Origin: Streptomyces sp. ISL-10
GTDB taxonomy: Bacteria; Actinomycetota; Actinomycetes; Streptomycetales; Streptomycetaceae
Length of the DNA: 64,000 nt
Direction of reading: 5' to 3'
Assembly: GCF_018614575.1 (NCBI RefSeq)
Contig: NZ_JAGGOJ010000032.1
Coordinates: 62,001-126,000 of the forward strand
The notes under the pieces are model-generated. The model did no database searches. It was not told the origin of the DNA and saw only the letters and a program-made list of their open reading frames with translations. Below are positions 46,500 to 54,148 of the stretch, piece by piece (positions within the stretch are counted from its first letter, which is position 1; every line of letters starts with the position of its first letter). Both the position numbers and the translations under genes were made by a program.

Positions 46500-47440
46500 T
46501 TACCGGCGGGGTGGACGCATGGGCGAATCCAGTTGCCGGGTGTCACGGGCGAGGACCCGCTCGGTGGAGGAGAGCCGGGTCACTGCCTTGTCGACTGGAG
46601 CTGAGAGCAGCGCCTCGGCCACGTGGTCGACGTCGGGGACATCCGCCGCTGGCTCGGCAGACCGAGGCGCAGGCAGGAGTGGGTGGCGGCGGTCAGTGGG
46701 GCGCTGGAGACGGATCGCACCATCGTCCTGTTCGTGGACGGGAGCGTAGCCGGCGTCACGAAGCGCGGTGATCACGGCGTCGCTCGGGAAGGGGCTCGTC
46801 AGCACGGTGGGGGCGAGCATCCGAAGGCGGAGTGAGACGAGCTGGGGGGACGCGGCGATCTCGCCGATCAGGGTGGCATCTGCGGTGTGCAGGACGCTGG
46901 CCGGGGTGGTGAGGCGGAGTCGGCCGTGCGCGTCGGCGGCGTGCTGGACGAGGACCGTCAAACGCTCGGGAAGTTTCGGGTCCTCGGCCATGTCCTGCAG
47001 GGCGTGGATGATCTCGTCGGATGTGGCCGGTATCAAAGGCGCGACGCAGTGAAGCCGAGGTGATGTGCCAGCTTTAGGAGGGCAGCCAGCCGAGGCGAGG
47101 GCATGCCGTCGACCACCGCGGTCACGTCCGGGCCGGTGGTGAAACGCACCGCCTCACACAACGGCGGAAGCAGCCGCTGCGCGCAGGCGACGAGTTCGGT
47201 CTCCTGGACGGCCGGGTCCATATCGACGTGCCGCAGAGGTGGGGACAGCGGGCTGAGCGCGCCCCTCGCCAGTACACCGAGCAGCTCGGCTTCATGAACC
47301 AGCGGCGCGAGCGCTGCCGTCTCGTGGTCGCGATCGCGTTCCCTCAGGTACGAGTGCTTCTCCGTGCAGGCGCAGAACAGGGCGCGGGGGCGGTGCCAGG
47401 CGAGCAGGTCGGCGAAGCCGACCGACCGGGTCGTCCGTCG
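46500..47440 (-). pseudogene. Helicase-associated domain protein, truncated and frameshifted
   Basis: One frame (to 47033) carries AWHRPRALFCACTEKHSYLR, VAD-like AALAPLVHEAELLGVLARGA and MPSPRLAALLKLAHHLGF. A second (46500-47036) carries IPATSDEIIHALQDMAEDPK, VLVQHAADAHGRLRLTTPAS and LRMLAPTVLTSPFPSDAVIT. Together they resemble the C-terminal half of the large streptomycete helicase-associated protein (XPB/Ssl2-like). A frameshift near 47035 splits them, and the N-terminal half is gone, replaced by IS5 debris. Confidence 0.6.
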
Positions 47441-47499
47441 TGTCAACGGCCTGCTGCGGGCCGAGCGCGGCCGCGCTGTCCAGGAGGGCAGTGCGCGTC

Positions 47500-47670
47500 G
47501 CCAGACAGCCGTCGCACTCGACCCGGGAGGCAGCAGGTCGCAGGAGCCCGGGTCCCGGTCGCCGACCGCGCCACCCGCTCCTGCTTCCACGCGGTGACCA
47601 GCGGCTCGATCAACGCCCCATGCTCGTCGGACAAGTCGGTTGCGTACGCCATCCGTTCCATGCCCCGCGA
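47500..47670 (-). pseudogene. IS5-family transposase N-terminal relic
   Basis: YATDLSDEHGALIEPLVTAW then KQERVARSATGTRAP resembles the start of streptomycete IS5 transposases. The frame is lost within 50 residues. It sits at the break of the helicase-associated gene. Confidence 0.5.
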
Positions 47671-47769
47671 TCCCATCATGTACACGCCATGACGGAGCGT
47701 GGAACCATCCCATCACCCACGAACGGGCGACACCACATCATCAGGAACGGGACTTGACGCCCTCTCAGA

Positions 47770-48912
47770 TCACAGGCCCGGGGCTTTGTTGTTGTCCGAC
47801 CCAGGTCGGATTGGGGCACGGGTATTCGGCCGCAATGCGAGGGCCGCGATGTCGTCGTCGAGCCGTCCGCCGCTGTACTGGAGCAGGTCGCGGTGAAGCC
47901 GGTCGAGCAGCTCGCGGGGCGACATCAGGCCCTGCTGCCCCATCCACTCCGGGAGTGGAAAGAACTCGCCCGCGCGGTCCCGGGTCTCCGTCACGCCATC
48001 GGTGTAGAGAAGCAACTGGTCGCCCGGGGCAAAGGCGACGGTGTCGACGCAGTAGGTGTCTCCGATGAGCGTCGCGAGGTTGAGGGGCGGCGAGGGGATG
48101 GAAGGCTCCAGGACGCGGGTCTCCCCGTGGTGCACGAGCAGTGGCGGAGGGTGCCCGCAGTTGATGAGTCTGACGTGGCCACCGCCACGCGGGACCTCCG
48201 CGATGAGAGCCGTAGCGAAGCGCTCCGGCAGGTCCGGGCCAGGGAACGCGGCGATGTGGCGGGTGATGCTCGTTTCCAAGCGCCGGGTGATGCTCCTCAG
48301 GTCAGGCTCGTCATACGCGGCCTCCCTGAAGGAGCTGATCACCGCCGATGCCGCTCCCACCGCCGACAGACCCTTGCCGCGCACATCACCGATGAGCAGC
48401 CGGACCCCGTACGGGGTGTCGGCCGCCTCATAGAAGTCGCCGCCGATCCGGGCCTCCTCTTGGGCCGCCAGGTACAGCGACTCGATCTCGATGTCATTGA
48501 TGCGAGCCGGCAGGGGGCGCAGCAGCACCTTCTGGGCCGCATCGGCGACGAGCCGGATATGGAAGAGCGTCTCCTCCCGCTGGAGACGGTGATGGCTTGT
48601 GTAGGCGGCGGCCAAGGTGACCGCGACGATCGCAGCCCCCGTGTATGGCGTCCCCAGGTCGGTGTAGAAGAAGCTGAGGCTGATCATGATCAGCAGGCAG
48701 AATGCCCCCAGCAGGATCGTGGGGAGTACAGGCCACATCGCGGCGGCGAGGGCAGGCGCGGCGGGCAGGAGACGGCTGAAAGCGATCTCCCTCGGTGTGG
48801 AGAACGCCAGGCCGGCGATGAGGACCGTAAGGATCACGGGCGACAGCAGTGCAGCTTCCCACCTGCCGCCGTAGGGAAAGCGGCGGCGCCGTAGCCGACC
48901 AAGCGTGATCAC
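47770..48912 (-). CDS. Membrane-anchored SpoIIE-type PP2C phosphatase
   Basis: 380 residues with a GTG start at 48912. Three or four transmembrane segments in the first 105 residues (LLSPVILTVLIAGLAFSTP, AFCLLIMISLSFFY, AAIVAVTLAAAYTSHH). The phosphatase domain carries the metal-binding acids: IGGDFYEA, GVRLLIGDVRGKGLSA, LLLYTDGVTETRD, and the end RLDDDIAALALRP. It should dephosphorylate Ser/Thr of anti-sigma antagonists or related proteins. No partner is adjacent. The second SpoIIE-type gene at 54149 is a larger cytosolic one. Confidence 0.9.
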   Translation of the reverse strand: MITLGRLRRRRFPYGGRWEAALLSPVILTVLIAGLAFSTPREIAFSRLLPAAPALAAAMWPVLPTILLGAFCLLIMISLSFFYTDLGTPYTGAAIVAVTLAAAYTSHHRLQREETLFHIRLVADAAQKVLLRPLPARINDIEIESLYLAAQEEARIGGDFYEAADTPYGVRLLIGDVRGKGLSAVGAASAVISSFREAAYDEPDLRSITRRLETSITRHIAAFPGPDLPERFATALIAEVPRGGGHVRLINCGHPPPLLVHHGETRVLEPSIPSPPLNLATLIGDTYCVDTVAFAPGDQLLLYTDGVTETRDRAGEFFPLPEWMGQQGLMSPRELLDRLHRDLLQYSGGRLDDDIAALALRPNTRAPIRPGSDNNKAPGL

Positions 48913-48989
48913 GAAGCCATGATATCGGGATATAAAGGTTGGGATCGGTCCCGCTTGCCAGCCCGTTCGGCGATTTCCAAAATCCCCGG

Positions 48990-49108
48990 GAGCTATGCCC
49001 GGCTGTCCTCAGTGTCAAGGCGTACACCTGCTTGTCGTCGCAGCCGACGTACAGCATCCCGTCAACCACTGTCAGAGTGACGGGCGCAGCTGACGCCATC
49101 CGTACCAC
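48990..49108 (-). pseudogene. PQQ-like beta-propeller fragment
   Basis: VRMASAAPVTLTVVDGMLYV then GCDDKQVYALTLRTAG is the last blade of a PQQ-binding-like propeller. The upstream blades are replaced by an IS fragment at 49100. Confidence 0.55.
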
Positions 49109-49540
49109 GCGGTCAGCGGCGCGTTGTCGACGTCCGCCGGTTTCCTGGGTGGGGCGCTGACCTGGTCGGGGAATGTGTTGTTCAGGCTCCGTAACCCTGG
49201 TCCAACTCCGCTCTCACCGCTGGGTGCAACGGAACTGCTCGGCGATGCCCTCGGTGCGGACGGCGGTCTGGTCATGCATCCCTCCGGGACGGATGGCCCG
49301 GCGCGGCCCTGGTCGTCGCTGATCGCGGTGGTCTTGATGGTGTTCTGCTTGCGCTTGCCGGAGACGAAGGCCCGTCTGGCGGGGCAGTGCGCCTTGGAGT
49401 GACGGACCTGGGTCTCGGTGCCGTCGATTCGCAGCGTGACATTCTCGGCCGCGGCGTAGGCGAACACGCCCTCCAGGGCGTGGCCGGGGCATGTCAGGTT
49501 TAGAGTCCACTCGCGCAGATCATGCACGACCTCGCCGAGA
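49100..49540 (-). pseudogene. IS5-family (DDE_Tnp_4-like) transposase fragment
   Basis: GHALEGVFAYAAAENVTLRI then DGTETQVRHSKAHCPARRAF and VSGKRKQNTIKTTAISDDQG carry the first catalytic Asp region. Then two compensating frameshifts occur before FPDQVSAPPRKPAD. Both ends are missing. Confidence 0.6.
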
Positions 49541-49605
49541 ACGAGGTTCTGACGGTCGGTCGACTGCTGGTCGGTCGACACCCGCTTATAGACCAGGTTC
49601 GCCAT
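49541..49605 (-). pseudogene. Serine recombinase 5' fragment
   Basis: MANLVYKRVSTDQQSTDRQN then LVL is the start of a resolvase-like recombinase, including the catalytic Ser in RVST. After about 23 residues the frame passes directly into the IS5 fragment, giving a chimeric reading frame. Confidence 0.6.
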
Positions 49606-49805
49606 GCCGCTCCCCGTTGTGGTGGTCGCATTCGACCCTAGCCGTCAGCAAACCCCGTCATCAGCCGCCATCGGATCTCATTGGATCGAGGCCCCGGAAA
49701 GTCTGGGTTCATTGGACGCCCGTTGGTCCTGTCGTCATTCGTTCGTTTGCCGACACTGGAGAGCCGTGGTGTCAGACGGCCAGGCGCATCGTCGGCGGCG
49801 AGTCG

Positions 49806-50474
49806 TCAGCGGCTGACGAGAAGGCCGTCCACCAGGGCCCGGAGCCCGTCCTGGTAGGTGTCCTCAGCGGTCAGCGGTGCCCAGCGATCCGCGGCCTGTG
49901 CCAAGCGGGGTAGCTCGCTCGGGTCGAGATCGGCGAAGACTTGCTCCCGGTAGGTCGCACGGTCATCGTCTGCGCGCCGTCGGGCAGCTGTAGTCCTGAC
50001 CACGATCTCTCCGGCGGTGTAGTACCAGATCGCGCGGTAGCCATGCACGGCCCGGTCGGGGGAGAGGCCGCATTCGACCAGGCCGTCGACGATCTGCTCG
50101 ACGAACCACAGCGCGGATGTGGACATCAAGTCGTCGGCGGTCAGCACCTCCACGATCCAGGGACAGGCGGCGAGTGCCTCGTGGATTGCGGTGGTGGCGA
50201 CGATGATCCGCTCGCGGGGGTGGGCGGGCAGTTCGGGTCGGCGCAGTGTCCGCGCGGCGTAGTCGTCCAGCAGCAGTACGAGCAGTTCTTCCTTGTCGCG
50301 GACGTGGTGGTAGAGAGCCATGGGCGTACTGCCAACTTCCGTGGCCAGCCGCCGCATGGTCAGCCGGTCCACTCCTCCCTCAGTCACGATCCGGCGGGCT
50401 GTCTCGATGATCTCCTCGCGAGAGATACGGGGAGGTCGGCCCAGGGTCTTGCGCGGTGCGGACGGGTGCGGCAT
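49806..50474 (-). CDS. TetR-family repressor of the MFS/cupin unit
   Basis: 222 residues from the ATG at 50474. In-frame extension to 50705 crosses the MFS promoter and is not supported. HTH: RISREEIIETARRIVTEGGV, DRLTMRRLATEVGSTPMALY, HHVRDKEELLVLLLD. The C-terminal domain (WFVEQIVDGLVECGLSPDRA) is of the TetR_C_1 type. Divergent from the MFS gene. The 20-bp palindrome at 50524 lies in between and is the likely operator. Probably derepressed by the exported compound. Confidence 0.9.
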   Translation of the reverse strand: MPHPSAPRKTLGRPPRISREEIIETARRIVTEGGVDRLTMRRLATEVGSTPMALYHHVRDKEELLVLLLDDYAARTLRRPELPAHPRERIIVATTAIHEALAACPWIVEVLTADDLMSTSALWFVEQIVDGLVECGLSPDRAVHGYRAIWYYTAGEIVVRTTAARRRADDDRATYREQVFADLDPSELPRLAQAADRWAPLTAEDTYQDGLRALVDGLLVSR

Positions 50475-50523
50475 GCCCCCATCATCTCCCAGGTGTCGAC
50501 AACGGCCACCTCCTGACGCTAAC

Positions 50524-50543
50524 TTTTCGTACATGTATAAAAA
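50524..50543. promoter_or_regulatory. Palindromic operator at the MFS start
   Basis: TTTTCGTACATGTATAAAAA, symmetric around TACA/TGTA with T4/A5 flanks. It is strikingly AT-rich and lies between TetR and MFS genes. It includes the MFS ATG at 50533. Confidence 0.6.
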
Positions 50544-51981
50544 CACCCGAGAGAGGCCAGGCGTGGTGCTGGCGGCAGCCGCCGTCGCCCAGTTCGTCGT
50601 CGCTCTGGATATGTCCGTGGTCAACGTCGCGTTGCCCGCGATCCGCACCGACCTGGGATTCGCGCCGCTCGACTTGTCGTGGGTCGTGCACGTGTACGCG
50701 CTCACGTTCGGCGGGTTCCTGCTGCTGGGGGGACGCGCTTGCGACCTGTACGGCCGGCGTCGGATGTTCGTGCTGGGGCTGACCGTCTTCGGGCTGTGCT
50801 CGCTGGCGGGCGGACTCGCTCAGGCACCTTGGCAACTGATCGCCGCCCGCGCAGGGCAGGGCCTGGGCGCCGCCGCAGTTGCGCCGGCCGCGCTGGCGAT
50901 GCTCACCACTACCTTCACCGAAGGCCCCGAGCGCGTGCGCGCACTTGGGGTGTGGAGCGCTGTGAACGCTGCGGGCGGCGCGCTGGGCGTGCTGGCAGGT
51001 GGGCTGCTGACCGAATACGCGGGCTGGCGCTGGGTCATGCTGATCAACCTGCCCATCGTCGTGGCGGCTCTCGCGCTCATCCCCGCAGGGGTGCCCGCCG
51101 GAACATCACCTGCCCGGCGCGAGAGGCTGGACGGGCTGGGCGCCGTCCTGGCGACAGGCGGAGTCGGGCTGCTGGTGCTCGGTGTCGTCCGCACCGACAC
51201 CCTGGGCTGGGGCTCCCCGGTCACGTGGGCGACCCTTGCCGTCGCGGCCGTGCTGCTGGGCATGTTCGTCTTCGCCGAGTCAAGGGTCGCCGCACCGCTG
51301 CTGCGCCTCGGCCTGCTGCACAGCCGTTGGGTCGCTGGCGCGAACGTGCTGGTCTTCCTGGCTGCGGCAGGGCAGTTCACGGCGTTCTACTTCGTGTCTC
51401 TGTATATGCAGCAGGTCCTGGGCATGGGTGCCGCAGCGACCGGAACTGCATTTCTGCCCTTCTCTCTGGGCCTGGTTGCGGGAACCATCGTCGCGACCCG
51501 CATCACCGCGGCACGCACCCCCCGTGTGTCCCTGGTGCCTGGCGCCCTGCTGGCCGCCGCGGGCCTGGCCTGGTTCGCGCTCATCAGCCCCGACGGCAGC
51601 TTCCTTACCGACGTGCTCGGTCCGTCCCTCGTCACCAGCGTCGGCGCCGGACTGGTCCTGGCCCCGGTCGCCGCCGCCGCGACCAGCGGCGTCGCCCCGC
51701 ATGAGGCCGGCATGGCCTCCGGCCTCATGAACAGTTCCCGTCAACTCGGAGGTGCCATTGGCCTGGCGGCCTTGGCCACTATCTCCGCGCACCACACCGG
51801 CACGACCACCGACCCCGCCGCGCTCAACGACGGCTACGCCCTGGGCCTGGCCATCGCCGCCGCCATTTTCGTGCTCGCGGCGGTCGTGGCCATCGGAGTG
51901 CTGCCGCGCCGCCGGACCGTCACACTTCGCCCGCAATCCACCGCTCTCGCAGACGATCAGCTGGAAGGAACACCGTCATGA
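50533..51981 (+). CDS. MFS drug exporter, DHA2/EmrB type
   Basis: 482 residues and about 14 transmembrane helices. The ATG at 50533 lies inside the operator and has no ribosome-binding site, so translation may be leaderless. A GTG at 50563, after GAGAGG, is the alternative, but it would start inside TM1. Motif D1-type FVVALDMSVVNVALPAI, motif A in GGRACDLYGRRRMF, and motif C-type region AAGGALGVLAGG identify a proton-driven exporter. Stop overlaps the cupin start (ATGA). Substrate unknown, likely a hydrophobic drug or metabolite. Confidence 0.88.
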   Translation: MYKNTRERPGVVLAAAAVAQFVVALDMSVVNVALPAIRTDLGFAPLDLSWVVHVYALTFGGFLLLGGRACDLYGRRRMFVLGLTVFGLCSLAGGLAQAPWQLIAARAGQGLGAAAVAPAALAMLTTTFTEGPERVRALGVWSAVNAAGGALGVLAGGLLTEYAGWRWVMLINLPIVVAALALIPAGVPAGTSPARRERLDGLGAVLATGGVGLLVLGVVRTDTLGWGSPVTWATLAVAAVLLGMFVFAESRVAAPLLRLGLLHSRWVAGANVLVFLAAAGQFTAFYFVSLYMQQVLGMGAAATGTAFLPFSLGLVAGTIVATRITAARTPRVSLVPGALLAAAGLAWFALISPDGSFLTDVLGPSLVTSVGAGLVLAPVAAAATSGVAPHEAGMASGLMNSSRQLGGAIGLAALATISAHHTGTTTDPAALNDGYALGLAIAAAIFVLAAVVAIGVLPRRRTVTLRPQSTALADDQLEGTPS

Positions 51982-52376
51982 TGACGACCACCACCGTCGA
52001 CCTGTTCGCCTCGGCGCTGCATTTCCAGCCCGACGGCGATGTCCGAGCCGTCGAACGGCAGATGACAAGCAGCGGCTCCGGCGTCTGGCAGATCGCCACG
52101 TTCCACGTCGAGACCGACGCCGACGTACACGCCGACCACTGGGAGATGCACCCGGAAGCCGAGGAAGCGGTGTGCTGCCTGACCGGCGGTGTCCGCCTCT
52201 ACTTCCGTCCCGAGAGGCCCGGCGGCGCCGAGGACATGGTGCAGTTGCAGTCAGGCACCGCCATGATCGTCCCTCGCGGTCGCTGGCACCGGCTGGAGTT
52301 GGAGGCCCCCAGCGACCTGATGTCGATCACCCTTCGCAACGGCACCCGCCTCGAAAAGCGCACCGATACCCACTGA
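51978..52376 (+). CDS. Cupin-domain protein
   Basis: 132 residues. Its ATG overlaps the MFS stop, so the two are translationally coupled. Single cupin barrel: the WEMHPEAEEAVCCLTGGVRL part carries the His and Glu of motif 1, and the AMIVPRGRWHRLELEAPSDL part carries motif 2 with its His. It could bind or modify the small molecule that the exporter handles, or sense it. The gene is under the same probable TetR operator. Confidence 0.85.
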   Translation: MMTTTTVDLFASALHFQPDGDVRAVERQMTSSGSGVWQIATFHVETDADVHADHWEMHPEAEEAVCCLTGGVRLYFRPERPGGAEDMVQLQSGTAMIVPRGRWHRLELEAPSDLMSITLRNGTRLEKRTDTH

Positions 52377-52589
52377 GCGGAAGTGGCCGGCAAAAGGGCC
52401 GCTGGGCCACCACGAACCCCGCCCGAGGACTTGGCGGCGCCTTGCCCGCCAGCACAAGGTGTTCATCGCGCTTGCCGGGGACATCGCGCACCCGACCGGA
52501 CCCCACAAGGTGACGATCGTCCGGGGCGGCACCGTTGTTCACGCGTTCACGGTGTCAGCTGAGCCCTCAGCCCGTTCCATCACCCTGGA

Positions 52590-52760
52590 GCAGGGGCCGG
52601 TTCGCCCCTCGGCGGTGCGCGGCTGGGGCACGGGCCGGGCGGTCAGGTCCAGGTCAAGGCGTCTGTTCATGTCTAGCTCGAACCGGTCGTAAGGGTTCAC
52701 GTGCGTCCAGAACAGAGGTGACAGTGTCGGCCGGTCCGCGTCGGTCAGGGGGTCGGCCAC
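52590..52760 (-). pseudogene. Tn3-family transposase C-terminal fragment
   Basis: ADPLTDADRPTLSPLFWTHV then NPYDRFELDMNRRLDL is the final segment of a Tn3 TnpA. The rest of the gene is absent. It is unrelated in detail to the tnpA at 62162. The ~210 bases before it hold no gene. Confidence 0.7.
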
Positions 52761-52919
52761 CGCTGTCGGCCGCCGTCCTCCGGCACGCTGACGGAACCGG
52801 GCAGCCTGCAGGTCTGGGCACAGAAGTCCGTACGCGGTGGTGCACGACGAAGTCGTACGCGACTGGGGATGTTCGCCCCGTACTTCCCTCGAGGAGGGGG
52901 AAGTACGGGGAAGACGTGC

Positions 52920-53165
52920 TCAGGTGGCGATGGAGGGTTCGGTGCGGGTGCGGTGGATGAAGTCGCGGACGGCCGGCTCGCGGCGCCAGGGGGCGAGGGC
53001 GGCGTTGAACTCGCGGACGGACGTAGTCCTTGGCCCGGGAGGACTGGACGCGGGCGAGGATGTCGACGGACCGGTTGCCCAGTTCGAGGCCCTGGTCGAG
53101 GTCGCGGGCCTGGAGGTGGGCGATCCCCACGATCGCGAGCCGCATTCCGACTGAGCGGGTGAACA
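52920..53165 (-). pseudogene. C-terminal piece of a TPR-type regulator (inverted half)
   Basis: GMRLAIVGIAHLQARDLDQG then LELGNRSVDILARVQSSRAK, and after one frameshift DYVREFNAALAPWRREPAVR, DFIHRTRTEPSIAT and stop. This is the tail of the streptomycete XRE regulators with a TPR-like domain. The preceding part of such a protein occurs on the opposite strand from 53180. Confidence 0.55.
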
Positions 53166-53179
53166 CCCCCGAACGAGGC

Positions 53180-53490
53180 CGTCGATATGGCCCAGGGCGC
53201 CTTCGAACGAGCCAAGGGCCAGGCCGCCCCGCGTGTCCTGGCGTTCACCAAGCTCATCGAGGCCCGTGCTCACGCCCGCGAGAACAACGCCAGGGCCGCC
53301 TCACGCGCTCTGGCCGCGTCCGAAGACCTCATCATCCAGGCCGACCAGAGCAGCGGCGACGAGCCGGCCTGGATCGACTTCTATCACCATGCCCGCCCCT
53401 CCGCGGATGCCGCCGAGGCCTTCCGCGACCTGAAGAACCCCAAAGCATCGCTCGCCTGGAACCAGCGGGCCGCCGCCACGCGCCAACCGG
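53180..53490 (+). pseudogene. Middle piece of a TPR-type regulator (inverted half)
   Basis: GAFERAKGQAAPRVLAFTKL, EARAHARENNARAASRALAA, SEDLI and PAWIDFYHHARPSADAAEAF then RDLKNPKASLAWNQRAA match the TPR region that should precede the tail found at 52920-53165. They face opposite ways with about 15 bases between, as expected if an inversion broke the gene at 53165-53180. Confidence 0.5.
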
Positions 53491-53494
53491 TCCC

Positions 53495-53638
53495 AGACGA
53501 AAATCCGTGCCCTGGTGGAGCAAGCCGTCGCCACTCTCAAGTCCTGGCGGCTCCTGCGCAAGCTCCGCCATCTCGACCGCCCGCCTCACGAGCCTCGTCC
53601 AAGCTGTCCTCACCCTGCATCTGGCCAGCTCAAACTGA
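53495..53638 (+). pseudogene. IS5-family transposase C-terminal relic
   Basis: KIRALVEQAVATLKSWRLLR then KLRH, and after a frameshift RLTSLVQAVLTLHLASSN and stop. This is the end of an IS5 transposase, including the catalytic Glu region. Confidence 0.65.
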
Positions 53639-54148
53639 GAATGGAAAGAGCTCAGTGTCTGCTTTTCCCTGACGGGAGCGAGGACCTGGGCGCGCTACGT
53701 CCGCCGGTGGAGTCGATGCTCGCTCAGCTTGCGGAGCCGCCTCGTGTGCGGACGACTCGGTCGCATAGTTCATTGCGCCGTAATGACGGTTGACGCGCCG
53801 GGTTGGCCTTGGGCTTCTTCTGCGCCTTCAGCCTCTCTAAATGTGCCGCCTGCTCTTCCGGCTTCCTGTTCCCGACTCGGCGCAGGAGCTCCGCCGGCTC
53901 CTCCCCTGAGACCAGCTTTTCCTTCAGCTCGAGTGGGACGACGATCCGTGCGGCGACGTCGACGAGCAGCGCGGGGATCCGCGGTTCGGCGTCGCGGAGT
54001 TCACCCCGTTGCGCTGGTGCGAGCAACCTCGGGTGCTGCTGTGTGTGGAGGCGGTGTGCGCCGAGGTCCGCCGCCTGCTGACTTGGGTCAATCGCAACCG
54101 CGCTCTGCTCGGGCACGTGAAGTCCTCGATGCCAGCTGACCTGGACGG
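53639..54148. other. No gene firmly supported
   Basis: A minus-strand frame (54335-53724) reads IPALLVDVAARIVVPLELKE then KLVSGEEPAELLRRVGNRKP in its end. The plus strand around 54000-54110 reads WCEQPRVLLCVEAVCAEVRR. Both look protein-like over short spans, but neither has a start or family. Confidence 0.35.
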
